Shown: piece after piece, positions 18,707 through 27,662 of the stretch | Layout: every line of letters begins with the position of its first letter | Numbering within the stretch: the first letter of the stretch is position 1 | Origin: Rubellimicrobium mesophilum DSM 19309 | GTDB lineage: Bacteria > Pseudomonadota > Alphaproteobacteria > Rhodobacterales > Rhodobacteraceae | Assembly: GCF_000600335.2 (NCBI RefSeq) | Contig: NZ_KK088604.1 | Span: 90,515 to 154,514, forward strand | DNA: 64,000 nt | Direction: 5' to 3' | The notes under the pieces: generated by a model | Seen by the model: the letters and a program-made list of their open reading frames with translations, nothing else | Database searches by the model: none | Told to the model about the DNA's origin: nothing | Program-made: the position numbers and the translations under genes

Positions 18707-19780
18707 GTGAGCGACGCGCCGGGCAACGCGGCGGGAGACGGGGTCGCGGCCGCGCCTTCCCCGGACGTGGAACGCCCCGGAAAGCCGACCCTCAAGACCA
18801 TCGCGGGGCTGACGGGCCTCGCGGTGGCGACGGTGTCGCGCGCGCTCCACGACGCGCCGGACCTCAGGCCCGAGACCAAGGCGCTGGTCCGCAAGGTGGC
18901 CGAGGAGCTGGGCTATGTCCCGAACCGCGCGGGCCTGCGCCTGCGGACGGGGCGCACGCAGGTCATCAGCCTCGTCATGTCGGCCGAGCACGACATGATG
19001 AACAACACGGCGCGGCTGATCTCCTCGCTGGCCGGGGCGCTGCGGGGGACGGCGTTCCACCTCAACGTCAGCTACTTCTTCCCCGGCGAGGACCCGATGA
19101 AGCCCATCCGGCACATCGTGGAGATGGGCCTCGCCGACGCGGTGATCTTCAACCAGACCCAGCCCGAGGACCAGCGCGTCGCCTGGCTCCTGGGGCGGCA
19201 CTTCCCCTTCGCCACCCATGGGCGGACCAACTGGGCCGAGCGCCACGCCTGGGCCGACTTCGACAACGCCGCCTTCGGGGAGATCGCGGTGCGGCGGCTC
19301 GCCCGCGCCGGGCGCAGGCGGATCGGGGTGATCGCGCCGCCGCTCGACCAGAACTACGCGCGGGACACCGTGGCGGGAGTCGCCCGCGCGGGCCAGGAGA
19401 CCGGCGTCGAGTCGCAGGTCCTCGCGGGAGTGTCGAGCGACAGCGCCTCGGCCCTGGTGCGCGAGGCGGTGGCGCGGGCGCTGCCCCTGGGGTTCGACGG
19501 GCTCATCGCCTGCTCCACCAATTCGGCCATGGCCGCGGTGGCGGCCATCGAATCGCAGGGAATGCGGCTCGGGCGCGAGATCGACCTCGTGGCCAAGGAG
19601 GCGATCCCGTTCCTTACCCTGTTCCGGCACGAGATCATGGTCGTGCAGGAGGACGTGGGCCGCGTGGGCGCGGTGCTGGCCCGCGCCGTCATCCGTGCCA
19701 TAAGGGAGCCCGAGGCGCCTCCGCTCCAGGACCTGGAGGTGCCGCGCGACGATTTCGACAACAAGGACACGACACCATGA
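18707..19780 (+). CDS. LacI family transcriptional regulator
   Basis: This 357-residue regulator has an N-terminal helix-turn-helix (TLKTIAGLTGLAVATVSRAL, about residues 27-46) and hinge (YVPNRAGLRLRTGRTQVISLV). A periplasmic-binding-protein-like effector domain follows, with DFDNAAFGEIAVRRLARAGRRRIGVI. The HTH is preceded by an unusual, unstructured 25-residue N-terminal extension. The GTG start is fixed by GGGAGGAG eight bases upstream. Its last codons overlap the start of the isomerase gene. It probably senses the imported sugar or a catabolite and controls both divergent operons. Confidence 0.93.
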   Translation: MSDAPGNAAGDGVAAAPSPDVERPGKPTLKTIAGLTGLAVATVSRALHDAPDLRPETKALVRKVAEELGYVPNRAGLRLRTGRTQVISLVMSAEHDMMNNTARLISSLAGALRGTAFHLNVSYFFPGEDPMKPIRHIVEMGLADAVIFNQTQPEDQRVAWLLGRHFPFATHGRTNWAERHAWADFDNAAFGEIAVRRLARAGRRRIGVIAPPLDQNYARDTVAGVARAGQETGVESQVLAGVSSDSASALVREAVARALPLGFDGLIACSTNSAMAAVAAIESQGMRLGREIDLVAKEAIPFLTLFRHEIMVVQEDVGRVGAVLARAVIRAIREPEAPPLQDLEVPRDDFDNKDTTP

Positions 19781-20832
19781 CGAGCCAGATCAAGGGCCCG
19801 GGGATCTTCCTCGCGCAGTTCGCCGGGGACGCCGCGCCGTTCAACTCGCTGAAGGGCATGGCCGAGTGGGCCGCGGGCCTGGGCTACCGGGGCGTGCAGG
19901 TCCCCACCATCGACCCGCGCATCCTCGACCTCGACCGCGCGGCCGAGAGCCAGGACTACTGCGACGAGGTGCAGGGCCTCTGCCGCGAGGCGGGCGTGGA
20001 GATCACCGAGCTGTCCACGCACCTCCAGGGGCAGCTCGTGGCGGTGAACCCGGCCTACGACATCGCCTTCGACGCCTTCGCGCCCAAGTCCCTCCACGGC
20101 AACCCCAAGGGGCGGCAGGAGTGGGCGGTGGAGCAGGTCAAGAAGGCCGCCGTCGCCTCGCGGCGCCTCGGCCTCGACGCCCATGTGGGCTTCTCGGGGT
20201 CGCTGGCCTTTCCCTACCTCTACCCCTGGCCGCAGCGGCCCGAGGGGCTGGTCGAGGAGGCCTTCGCGGAGCTCGGGCGCCGTTGGGTCCCGATCCTCGA
20301 CGTCTATGCCGAGAACGGGGTGTCCTACGGCTACGAGATCCATCCGGGCGAGGACCTGTTCGACGGGGCGACCTTCGAGATGTTCCTCGACGCCGTGGGC
20401 GGGCACGTCGCGGCGACGATCAACTACGACCCGAGCCACTTCCTGCTCCAGCAGCTCGACTACCTCGCCTTCATCGACATCTACCACGAGCGGATCACGT
20501 CGTTCCACGTCAAGGACGCGGAGTTCAACCCGGACGGGCGGCAGGGCGTCTATTCGGGCTACCAGCCTTGGATCAACAGGGCCGGACGGTTCCGGTCCTT
20601 GGGCGACGGGCAGGTGGACTTCAACGGCATCTTCTCGAAGCTCACGACCCACGGCTACGACGGCTGGGCGGTGCTGGAGTGGGAATGCGCGCTGAAGTCG
20701 CCCGAGCAGGGCGCGGCCGAGGGGGCGCCCTTCATCGCCGCGCACCTGATCGACCGGGCCGAGCGGGCCTTCGACGACTTCGCCGGGGCGGAGCGGGACC
20801 AAGCCACGATCCGGGCGATGCTCGGGCTCTGA
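19777..20832 (+). CDS. Sugar phosphate isomerase/epimerase (TIM barrel, long form)
   Basis: The 351-residue protein is an AP-endonuclease-2-like TIM barrel and is distinct from the 245-residue relative in the opposite operon. It shows GLGYRGVQVPTIDPRILDL, ITELSTHLQGQLVAVNPAYD, YGYEIHPGEDLFDG with a metal-ligand Glu, NYDPSHFLLQQLDYL, ITSFHVKDAEF and the terminal AVLEWECALKSPEQG. Relatives near Gfo/Idh/MocA oxidoreductases often process keto- or inositol-type sugars. It is coupled to the regulator by an ATGA overlap and followed 14 bases later by an oxidoreductase. The substrate is unknown. Confidence 0.88.
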   Translation: MTSQIKGPGIFLAQFAGDAAPFNSLKGMAEWAAGLGYRGVQVPTIDPRILDLDRAAESQDYCDEVQGLCREAGVEITELSTHLQGQLVAVNPAYDIAFDAFAPKSLHGNPKGRQEWAVEQVKKAAVASRRLGLDAHVGFSGSLAFPYLYPWPQRPEGLVEEAFAELGRRWVPILDVYAENGVSYGYEIHPGEDLFDGATFEMFLDAVGGHVAATINYDPSHFLLQQLDYLAFIDIYHERITSFHVKDAEFNPDGRQGVYSGYQPWINRAGRFRSLGDGQVDFNGIFSKLTTHGYDGWAVLEWECALKSPEQGAAEGAPFIAAHLIDRAERAFDDFAGAERDQATIRAMLGL

Positions 20833-20846
20833 GGGGGGTGAGGAAC

Positions 20847-21971
20847 ATGGCAGAACGACGCCTGAGGCTGGGCATGGTGGGCGGCGGACGGGGGGCCTTC
20901 ATCGGCGCCGTCCACCGCATCGCGAGCCGGATCGACGATCGGTGGGAGCTGGTGGCGGGGGCGCTGTCCTCGGACCCCGAGAGGGCGCGGGCCTCCGGGG
21001 CCGACCTCGGCATCGCGCCGGACCGGGCCTATTCGGACTTCCGCGAGATGGCGCGGGCCGAGGCGGGCCGCGAGGACGGGATCGACGCGGTCAGCATCGT
21101 GACGCCGAATCATATGCACGCGGACCCGGCCATCGCCTTCCTGGAGGCGGGCATCCACGTCATCTGCGACAAGCCGCTGGCCGCCGCGCCCGAGCAGGCG
21201 CAGCGGATCGCGGACGCGGTGAAGGCGTCCAGGGCCCGGTTCGTGCTCACGCACAACTACACGGGCTATCCGCTGATGCGGCAGGCGCGCGAGATGATCG
21301 CGGCAGGCGACCTGGGGGAGCTCCGGCTCGTGCAGGCCGAATACGCGCAGGACTGGCTGACCGAGAGCGTGGAGGCCACCGGCAACAAGCAGGCCGCGTG
21401 GCGGACGGACCCGACACAGGCCGGGGCGGGGGCGCTGGGGGACATCGGCACCCATGCGTTCAACCTCCTCAGCTTCGTCTCTGGACTCAGGCCCGAGGCG
21501 CTGCTGGCCGATCTCCAGAGCTTCGGAGCCGGGCGGCTGGTGGACGACAACGCCCATGTGCTGCTGCGCTTCCAGGGCGGGGCGCGGGGGATGCTCTGGG
21601 CGTCGCAGGTCGCGCCGGGGAACGAGAACGGGCTGCGGCTGCGCATCTACGGGACCAAGGCGGGCATCGAGTGGGGGCAGGAGAACCCCAACGTGATGAC
21701 CTTCGCGCCGCTGGGCGAGCCCAAGCGCATCCTGACGCGCGGCGGCGCGGGCCTGGGCGGCGGGTCGAGCCAGTCCACCCGCGTCCCGCCGGGGCATCCC
21801 GAGGGCTATCTGGAGGCCTTCGCGACGATCTACACGGACGCGGCGGACCTGATCCTCGGGACGAACGACGGGGCGCTGCTCCCGAACATCGACTCGGGGC
21901 TGGAGGGGATGTGGTTCATCAACGCCTGCCAGAGGTCGTCGCAGGCGGGCGGCGAATGGGTCGGACGGTGA
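20847..21971 (+). CDS. Gfo/Idh/MocA family oxidoreductase
   Basis: This 374-residue protein has a Rossmann motif GMVGGGRGAFIGAVHRIA (about residues 9-26), VTPNHMHADPAIAFLEAGIHVICDKPL with the EKP-equivalent lysine in CDKP, and a C-terminal domain with GALGDIGTHAFNLLSFVSGL that contains the putative catalytic His. The GGGRGAF start and the CDKP variant mark a subfamily often found with sugar isomerases. The ribosome-binding site GGTGAGGA is strong. It is the last gene of the rightward operon and the second of two such enzymes in the locus, which suggests sequential or reversible oxidation of one substrate. Confidence 0.9.
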   Translation: MAERRLRLGMVGGGRGAFIGAVHRIASRIDDRWELVAGALSSDPERARASGADLGIAPDRAYSDFREMARAEAGREDGIDAVSIVTPNHMHADPAIAFLEAGIHVICDKPLAAAPEQAQRIADAVKASRARFVLTHNYTGYPLMRQAREMIAAGDLGELRLVQAEYAQDWLTESVEATGNKQAAWRTDPTQAGAGALGDIGTHAFNLLSFVSGLRPEALLADLQSFGAGRLVDDNAHVLLRFQGGARGMLWASQVAPGNENGLRLRIYGTKAGIEWGQENPNVMTFAPLGEPKRILTRGGAGLGGGSSQSTRVPPGHPEGYLEAFATIYTDAADLILGTNDGALLPNIDSGLEGMWFINACQRSSQAGGEWVGR

Positions 21972-22064
21972 CGGCCTGACGAGGCGTCGCGGGGCGGGGC
22001 CGTCGCGCCCCTGCCCCGCCGTTCCCTGCCTTGCCCGCGGAGGCGAGCCGCCTCCCGGCCCCGC

Positions 22065-23048
22065 CTAGCTTCCGTCGGCCGGCTGGTCGGGCTGGCCGGG
22101 CGCGGGCGCGCCATTGGGCACCACGCGTCCCGGGATCTCCTCGCGCCGCTGGCCCTTGTCGGACCAGGTGCGGATCGCCTCCAGGGCCTCCTCGGCGGTC
22201 TCGACGTAGCGGAAGAGGTCGAGGTCCTCGGGCGAGATCGTGCCGGACTCGGCGAGCTTGGGCCAGTTGATGACCTCCTCCCAGTAGGCGCGGCCGAAGA
22301 GGAGGAAGGGGACCTTGGCCATGCGGCCGGTCTGGATCAGGGTCAGCGCCTCGAACATCTCGTCCAGCGTCCCGAAGCCGCCGGGGAAGACGCAAACGGC
22401 CTCGGCCCGCATGAGGAAGTGCATCTTGCGGATCGCGAAGTAGTGGAAGTTGAAGCACAGGTCCGGCGTCACGTAGGCGTTGGGCGCCTGCTCGTGCGGG
22501 AGGACGATGTTGAGGCCGACGCTGCGGCCCCCGGCCTCCTGGGCGCCGCGGTTGCCGGCCTCCATCACGCCGGGGCCGCCGCCGGTGGCGATGACGCCGC
22601 GCCGCCCCCGGGTCTCGGCCAGCGACGCCTCGGTGGCGAGCTGGGCGAAGCGGCGCGCCTCCTCGTAGAAGCGGGAGAGCGAGGCCAGCATCGGCGTGGT
22701 GGCCTTGTGGGCGTTGGCCGCGTCGGGGATGCGGGCCCCGCCGAAGAGGACGATGGTCGTCTCCACCCCCGCCTCGTCCAGCATGAGCTGGGGCTTGAGG
22801 AGCTCGAGCTGGAGCCGCACGGGGCGCAGGTCCTCGCGCAGGAGGAACGCGTCGTCGATGAAGGCCAGGCGGTAGGACGGCGCGCGGGTCTGCGGCGTGG
22901 ACGGGATCTGGGCGGCGGTCCGGGTGTCCACCACGCTGTCGCGCATCGGATGGGTCCGGGGGGCGGGCTCGGTGACCTCGCGGGTGGGCTGCGCGGCGCC
23001 GAGGGCGTCGGCGTCCTGGGCGGCGGATGTGAGGGGGCTTTCGGTCAT
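22065..23048 (-). CDS. LOG family protein (cytokinin riboside 5'-monophosphate phosphoribohydrolase-like)
   Basis: The 327-residue protein contains the TIGR00730/LOG core: FGGARIPDA, ATGGGPGVMEAGNRGAQEAGG (about residues 150-170) and the diagnostic PGGFGTLDEMFEALTLIQTG. LOG proteins hydrolyse nucleoside 5'-monophosphates to base and ribose 5-phosphate. This is the long form, with about 75 extra N-terminal residues and a Pro/Gly-rich C-terminus that could be disordered. The start was chosen at MTESPLTSAAQ, preceded by AAGGACGAG, not ten codons earlier. No neighbour indicates a pathway. Confidence 0.88.
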   Translation of the reverse strand: MTESPLTSAAQDADALGAAQPTREVTEPAPRTHPMRDSVVDTRTAAQIPSTPQTRAPSYRLAFIDDAFLLREDLRPVRLQLELLKPQLMLDEAGVETTIVLFGGARIPDAANAHKATTPMLASLSRFYEEARRFAQLATEASLAETRGRRGVIATGGGPGVMEAGNRGAQEAGGRSVGLNIVLPHEQAPNAYVTPDLCFNFHYFAIRKMHFLMRAEAVCVFPGGFGTLDEMFEALTLIQTGRMAKVPFLLFGRAYWEEVINWPKLAESGTISPEDLDLFRYVETAEEALEAIRTWSDKGQRREEIPGRVVPNGAPAPGQPDQPADGS

Positions 23049-23164
23049 CGACTCGTCCTTGTCTCTTTGGGGCCACATGGCACGGATCGCGGAAAAACCA
23101 AACCCGGGGCGCGGCCGCCATGGTTTCGTCCGGTTCCTGCGGGAGGCTGGGCCGGGGGAGGGCG

Positions 23165-23551
23165 ATGGCGATGGCGGACTGGGAGTTCACGACCGAGGGG
23201 TTCCGCGACCCGGAGGAGGTCCGGCGCAGGCACGTCAACGGCCTGGGGGGCGCGAGGCTGGCAGGGGCGCTGCGGGCGCATCTGGACGCCTGGGGCCTGC
23301 CCTGCGGCGAGGTCTACCCCGAGGACTTCGGCTGGGCCTTCGAGGCGACGGGGCCGGAGGGCCTCCACCTCTGCGCCGTGGCGCTGGAGCCCGGCGCGGG
23401 CGGGGTCCTGACCGGGCACGCGCTGACCGACAAGCGGCGGACGGTGCTGGACCGCCTGCTCGGCCGCCGCCGCGAGGCGCCGGACGAGGCCGTGCCGCTG
23501 GCGATCGAGGCGTTCCTGCGTGGCCATCCGGAGATCCGCGACCTCGCGTGA
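23165..23551 (+). CDS. Hypothetical protein, 128 aa
   Basis: I do not recognise this small soluble protein. It is mixed alpha/beta without membrane segments and has DWEFTTEGFRDPEEVRRRHVNGLGG at the start and a central EVYPEDFGWAFEATG. Its C-terminal half is Arg-rich and helical (KRRTVLDRLLGRRREAPDEA). The DFGWAFE pattern resembles short DUF proteins that read like a domain of unknown stress function. GGGGGAGGG precedes the ATG, and a second in-frame ATG two codons on would serve as well. It is 60 bases upstream of dapD on the same strand and could share its transcript. Confidence 0.65.
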   Translation: MAMADWEFTTEGFRDPEEVRRRHVNGLGGARLAGALRAHLDAWGLPCGEVYPEDFGWAFEATGPEGLHLCAVALEPGAGGVLTGHALTDKRRTVLDRLLGRRREAPDEAVPLAIEAFLRGHPEIRDLA

Positions 23552-23611
23552 TTGCGTGGCGAAGCCCTGGCGCCTATAGGCCGCTCTCGACACGCACCGG
23601 AGGTCCTGCCC

Positions 23612-24439
23612 ATGTCCCACGCCGCCCTCGAAGCCGCCATCGACGCCGCCTGGGAGGATCGCGCCTCCCTCACGCCGTCCACGAAGGGCGAGGTCCGCGA
23701 CGCCGTGGAGACCACGCTGGAGGCGCTGGACTCCGGCTCGCTCCGGGTGGCGGAACGGGGCGCGGACGGGCAGTGGACCGTCAACCAGTGGGCCAAGAAG
23801 GCGGTGCTGCTGTCGTTCCGGCTGAACGACATGGCGATGCAGGAGGGGGCGCCGCAGGGGGCCTCGTGGTGGGACAAGGTCGACAGCAAGTTCAAGGGCT
23901 GGGACGAGGCGCGCTGGCAGCAGGCGGGGTTCCGCGCGGTGCCGGGCTCCATCGTGCGGCGGTCGGCCTTCATTGCCAGGGGCGCCGTGCTGATGCCGTC
24001 CTTCGTGAACCTGGGGGCCCACGTGGGCGAGAACACCATGGTGGACACCTGGGCGACCGTGGGGTCCTGCGCGCAGATCGGGGCGAACGTGCACCTCTCG
24101 GGCGGGGTCGGCATCGGCGGCGTGCTGGAGCCCATGCAGGCCGGCCCGACGATCATCGAGGACGACTGCTTCATCGGCGCGCGCTCCGAGGTGGTCGAGG
24201 GCTGCATCGTGCGGCAGGGCTCGGTCCTGGGCATGGGGGTCTTCATCGGCAAGTCGACCAAGATTCTCGACCGCGCGACCGGCGAGGTGACCTACGGCGA
24301 GGTGCCGCCCTATTCCGTCGTCGTGGCGGGGTCCCTGCCCTCCTCGGGCGGCGTGAGCCTCTACTGCGCGGTGATCGTGAAGCGGGTGGACGCGCAGACC
24401 CGCTCCAAGACCGGGATCAACGAGCTCCTACGGGACTGA
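23612..24439 (+). CDS. dapD: 2,3,4,5-tetrahydropyridine-2,6-dicarboxylate N-succinyltransferase
   Basis: At 275 residues this matches DapD. An alpha-helical N-terminal domain ([21 protein letters not shown]) is followed by [20 protein letters not shown] and a left-handed beta-helix of hexapeptide repeats ([20 protein letters not shown], then [20 protein letters not shown]). It uses succinyl-CoA to succinylate tetrahydrodipicolinate in the lysine and meso-diaminopimelate pathway. The start was set at [14 protein letters not shown], with GGAGG about seven bases upstream. A strong hairpin follows the stop. Confidence 0.97.
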   Translation: MSHAALEAAIDAAWEDRASLTPSTKGEVRDAVETTLEALDSGSLRVAERGADGQWTVNQWAKKAVLLSFRLNDMAMQEGAPQGASWWDKVDSKFKGWDEARWQQAGFRAVPGSIVRRSAFIARGAVLMPSFVNLGAHVGENTMVDTWATVGSCAQIGANVHLSGGVGIGGVLEPMQAGPTIIEDDCFIGARSEVVEGCIVRQGSVLGMGVFIGKSTKILDRATGEVTYGEVPPYSVVVAGSLPSSGGVSLYCAVIVKRVDAQTRSKTGINELLRD

Positions 24440-24485
24440 GCCCGACCCGCGCGACCGACGGCCCGGACTGTGTTACGCTGCGTCA

Positions 24486-24505
24486 GGCCCGGCACGAGCC
24501 GGGCC
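24486..24505 (+). terminator. Hairpin after dapD
   Basis: A perfect 8-bp GC stem with an ACGA loop lies 47 bases after the dapD stop. It is not followed by a T-run; the ribosome-binding site of the next gene starts ten bases later. It could be a Rho-assisted terminator or simply a 3' stabilising element. Confidence 0.45.
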
Positions 24506-24525
24506 GGACGTCAGAGGGAGGGCCC

Positions 24526-25179
24526 ATGTCCATGCAGGTGATCGGCGCCGGCCTTGGCCGGACGGGAACGTATTCGCTGAAGCTCGCTCTCGAACGGCTG
24601 GGGTTCGGCCCCTGCTACCACATGGAGGAGGTGCTGGCGCGGATGGACGAGCGGGTGCCGCTCTGGACCGCGGCGGCACAGGGGAGGCCCGACTGGGCGA
24701 CGATCTTCCGGGGCTACGGCAGCGCCGTGGACTGGCCGGTGGCGGCCTTCACCCGCGAGCTGGCCGAGGCCTATCCGGCGGCGCGGTTCGTCCTCACCGT
24801 CCGCAGCCCGGAGAGTTGGGTGGCGAGCTTCGGCGAGACGATCGGGAAGCTCATGGACGGGACGCCGCTGCCGCCGCCGATGCAGGACTGGCTGGCCATG
24901 GGGCGCGCGGTGCTGGCGAAGAGCGGCGTCCATGCCGGGCTGGACCGCGAGGGGCTGCGGGCAGCCTTCGCCGCGCATACGGAGGCGGTGAAGGCGGCGG
25001 TCCCGGCGGAACGGCTCCTGGTCTTCGAGGTCAGGGAAGGCTGGGCGCCGCTCTGCGCCTTCCTGGGCGTGCCGGTGCCGGACGAGCCCTTCCCGCGCAC
25101 GAACGAGCGGGAGGAGTTCTGGCAGAGGATCGCCGACAGCGCCCCGGCGGCCGCGACGGAAGGCGCGGGGGCGGCCTGA
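24526..25179 (+). CDS. Sulfotransferase family protein
   Basis: This 217-residue protein begins with the 5'-phosphosulfate-binding loop typical of the short bacterial sulfotransferase family (VIGAGLGRTGTYSLKLALE, residues 4-22). FILT-like FVLTVRSPESWVASF then matches the 3'-phosphate-binding strand and helix. Further on are LLVFEVREGWAPLCAFLGVPVPDEPFPRTN and EEFWQRI. Members of this PF17784-like group are widespread, with no proven acceptor, so only a PAPS-dependent transfer can be suggested. GAGGGAGG precedes the ATG. The end lies five bases from the convergent response-regulator gene. Confidence 0.82.
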   Translation: MSMQVIGAGLGRTGTYSLKLALERLGFGPCYHMEEVLARMDERVPLWTAAAQGRPDWATIFRGYGSAVDWPVAAFTRELAEAYPAARFVLTVRSPESWVASFGETIGKLMDGTPLPPPMQDWLAMGRAVLAKSGVHAGLDREGLRAAFAAHTEAVKAAVPAERLLVFEVREGWAPLCAFLGVPVPDEPFPRTNEREEFWQRIADSAPAAATEGAGAA

Positions 25180-25183
25180 GCCG

Positions 25184-25564
25184 TCAGCCGGCCAGGACGC
25201 GGGATATGACCTCCTGGAGGTCCCGCTCCTGGAAGGGCTTCTGCAGGAGAGGCTGGCCCGTGAAGCCGTCGGGCAGGCCCGCCGCGCCGTAGCCGGTCGC
25301 GAAGGCGAAGGGGATGCCGCGACGGCGCAGCTCCTCGGCCACCGGCACCGTGTTCTCGCCCGCGAGGTTCACGTCGAGCAGCGCGGCGTCCACGGTCTCG
25401 GTCCCCAGGAGGTCGAGCGCCTTGTTCACGCGGGCGGCGGGACCGACCACGGTGGCGCCGCCGTCCATCAGGATGTCCTCGATCAGCATGGCGACGATCA
25501 TCTCGTCCTCCACCACGAGGATGCGCTTGCCGGCGAATCCCGCGCCGGTCCCGTCCTGGGTCAT
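25184..25564 (-). CDS. Single-domain response regulator receiver
   Basis: The 126-residue protein is a lone CheY-like receiver. It has the acidic pair in ILVVEDEMIVAMLIEDIL, the phosphoacceptor Asp in ALLDVNLAGE (about residue 60), the switch Thr/Gly in FATGYGAAG and the conserved Lys in QPLLQKPF. There is no output domain, so it must act by protein contact or as a phosphate sink. LLDVNL and FATGY are typical of receivers paired with HWE or other orphan histidine kinases in alphaproteobacteria. No kinase is encoded nearby. The start follows GGGGGAGGA. Confidence 0.9.
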   Translation of the reverse strand: MTQDGTGAGFAGKRILVVEDEMIVAMLIEDILMDGGATVVGPAARVNKALDLLGTETVDAALLDVNLAGENTVPVAEELRRRGIPFAFATGYGAAGLPDGFTGQPLLQKPFQERDLQEVISRVLAG

Positions 25565-25714
25565 CGTTGTCCTCCCCCACCGATGCGGCCAGCCCAACGC
25601 GAGCGGGGCCGGAGGTGGAGCCCCCGGCCGTCCCTGCCCGCGATCCTCATGGCCGCCGCTGCCATGCCATGAGGATACAGCATAGGGCCTCGGCGGGGCG
25701 GAGCAATCGTTGAC

Positions 25715-26320
25715 CTAGCGTCGACCGATGCGCGGCTCGGTCCCCGCGAGGAGGCGGGCGATGTTGGCGCGGTGGCGGACCAGGATCAGCGCGGCCAGGG
25801 CGATGGCGAGGACGACGACCTCGCCGCGTCCGAGGAGGACGGCCCAGAGCGGCGAGAGGACCGCCGCCACCAGGGCCGAGAGCGAGGAGATGCGGAGAAG
25901 CGCCGCCGTGGCGGCCCAGGTGGCGCAGGCGGCGAGGCCGACGGGCCAGGCGACCGCGAGGAGCAGGCCGAGGGCGGTCGCGACGCCCTTGCCGCCCCTG
26001 AAGCCGAGCCAGACCGGGAAGCAGTGGCCGAGGAAGGCCATGGCGCCCGCGAGCTGGGCCGCGTCCTCGGGCGCGACGGCGCGGGCGAGGAGGACCGCCA
26101 GCGCGCCCTTGCCGCCGTCGAGGAGGAGCGTGGCAAGCGCGGCGCCCTTGCTGCCGGTCCGCAGGACGTTGGTGGCGCCGATGTTGCCCGAGCCGATGGA
26201 GCGCACGTCGCCCAGGCCCATGGCGCGGGTCACGAGGACGCCGAACGGGATGGAGCCCAGGAGGTAGCCGAGGACGGCCCAGAGGAGGAGCGTCGTGGCG
26301 GGGGAGACGATCTCGGGCAT
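25715..26320 (-). CDS. plsY: Glycerol-3-phosphate acyltransferase PlsY
   Basis: This 201-residue polytopic protein has the PlsY signatures GSIPFGVLV, GSGNIGATNVLRTGSKGAALATLLLDGGKG (about residues 38-67), GHCFPVWLGFRGGKGVAT and a terminal RHRANIARLLAGTEPRIG. It acylates glycerol 3-phosphate from acyl-phosphate in the first step of phospholipid synthesis, upstream of the PlsC reaction encoded at 2540. Its ATG overlaps the last base of the preceding dihydroorotase-like gene (TGATG), so the two are coupled. Five membrane helices are expected. Confidence 0.95.
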   Translation of the reverse strand: MPEIVSPATTLLLWAVLGYLLGSIPFGVLVTRAMGLGDVRSIGSGNIGATNVLRTGSKGAALATLLLDGGKGALAVLLARAVAPEDAAQLAGAMAFLGHCFPVWLGFRGGKGVATALGLLLAVAWPVGLAACATWAATAALLRISSLSALVAAVLSPLWAVLLGRGEVVVLAIALAALILVRHRANIARLLAGTEPRIGRR

Positions 26321-27597
26321 CAGGCCCCTCCGACGCGGCGGCCCGCGACCCATGTGCCCCTGACGCGGCCCTGGAGGCGGGCGCCGTCGAAGGGGGTATT
26401 CTTGGACTTGGACAGCATCCGCCAGCGGTCGAGGACGAAGGGCGCGTGCAGGTCGAAGAGGACGAGGTCGGCGGGGGCGCCCTTGCGGAGCCGTCCGGTG
26501 GGGAGGCCGAGGCAGCGCGAGGGGTTCAGCGACAGGGCGCGGAAGAGCTGCGGGAGCGAGAGGCGACCCGCGTGGACGAGGCGGAGGCTCGCGGGGAGCA
26601 GCGTCTCGAGGCCCACGGCGCCGGGGGCGGCGCCCTCGAAGGGGAGGCGCTTCGATTCCTCGTCCTGCGGCGTGTGCATGGAGCCCAGGGTGTCGATCAG
26701 GCCGGAGGCCAGGGCCTCCACGGCGGCCTCGCGGTCCTCCTCCTGCCGGAGGGGGGGCACGAGCTTGAAGAAGGTGCGGTAGTCGCCGACGTCGAAGTCG
26801 TTGAGCGTCAGGTGGTGGACCGAGATGCCGGCGGTGACGTCGAGGCCCTGCTCCTTGGCGCGCAGGAGCGAGGGGAGCGACGCGGCGGTGGTCACCTGGT
26901 CGGCGTGGAGGCGGGCGCGGGTCATCTCGAGGAGCGCGAGGTCGCGTTCGAGGCCGATCCGCTCGGCCATGGGGCTCACGGCGGGGAGGCCGCGGAGGCT
27001 CGCGAACTTGCCGCTGGTCATCACCGCCCCGCGCGAGAGGCCGGGGTCCTGGACATGGGTGACGACGAGGGCGCCGAGGCCACGCGCGTAGGTCAGGGCG
27101 CGGGCGAGGACGCGGGTGTCCTCGGTCACGCGGTCGCCGTCGGTGAAGGCCACGGCGCCGGCGTCGCGGAGGAAGGCGATCTCGGTCATCTCGCGCCCCT
27201 CGCGGCCCTTGGTCAGGGCCGCCATGGGGAGGACGTGGACGGGGCTGTCGGCGGCCGCGCGGCGGGCCACGAACTCCAGCGTCTCGGGCGTGTCGATGGC
27301 AGGGAGCGTGTCGGGGCGGGTCACGATGGTGGTGACGCCCCCGGCGGCGGCGGCGAGGCCGGCGGAGCGGAACGACTCCTTGTGACGCTCGCCGGGCTCG
27401 GAGACCTTGACGCCCCAGTCGACGATGCCGGGAGCGAGGTGCTTGCCGTTGCCGTCGATCACCTCGTCGAAGTCGCCCTCGGGGTCGGGGGGGAGGAGGT
27501 CGGCGATGAGGCCGTCCTCGATGAGGAGGGCGCCGGGCTGGTCCGTGCCGCCCTCGGGGTCGATCAGGCGGACGTCGCGGATCAGGGTCCGTGTCAT
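26320..27597 (-). CDS. pyrC: Dihydroorotase-like protein lacking metal ligands (PyrC', probably non-catalytic)
   Basis: The 425-residue amidohydrolase-fold protein aligns with class I dihydroorotases throughout. The metal HxH that normally reads DxHxHxREPG is GVKVSEPGERHKE here, and the catalytic DHAPH block is GSMHTPQDEESK. Both the HxH histidines and the catalytic Asp are therefore missing, so activity is unlikely. Inactive PyrC' proteins are known from Pseudomonas, where they scaffold aspartate transcarbamoylase (PyrB). pyrB lies 2.3 kb upstream on the same strand. Start: ATG after GGGGGAGGAGAGG. It is coupled to plsY. A true dihydroorotase should exist elsewhere in the genome. Confidence 0.85.
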   Translation of the reverse strand: MTRTLIRDVRLIDPEGGTDQPGALLIEDGLIADLLPPDPEGDFDEVIDGNGKHLAPGIVDWGVKVSEPGERHKESFRSAGLAAAAGGVTTIVTRPDTLPAIDTPETLEFVARRAAADSPVHVLPMAALTKGREGREMTEIAFLRDAGAVAFTDGDRVTEDTRVLARALTYARGLGALVVTHVQDPGLSRGAVMTSGKFASLRGLPAVSPMAERIGLERDLALLEMTRARLHADQVTTAASLPSLLRAKEQGLDVTAGISVHHLTLNDFDVGDYRTFFKLVPPLRQEEDREAAVEALASGLIDTLGSMHTPQDEESKRLPFEGAAPGAVGLETLLPASLRLVHAGRLSLPQLFRALSLNPSRCLGLPTGRLRKGAPADLVLFDLHAPFVLDRWRMLSKSKNTPFDGARLQGRVRGTWVAGRRVGGA

Positions 27598-27662
27598 CGG
27601 CCTCTCCTCCCCCTGGCTGGACGCGCCTCCCCTAGCCCCGCGAGGGTTGGGCCGCAAGGCGG

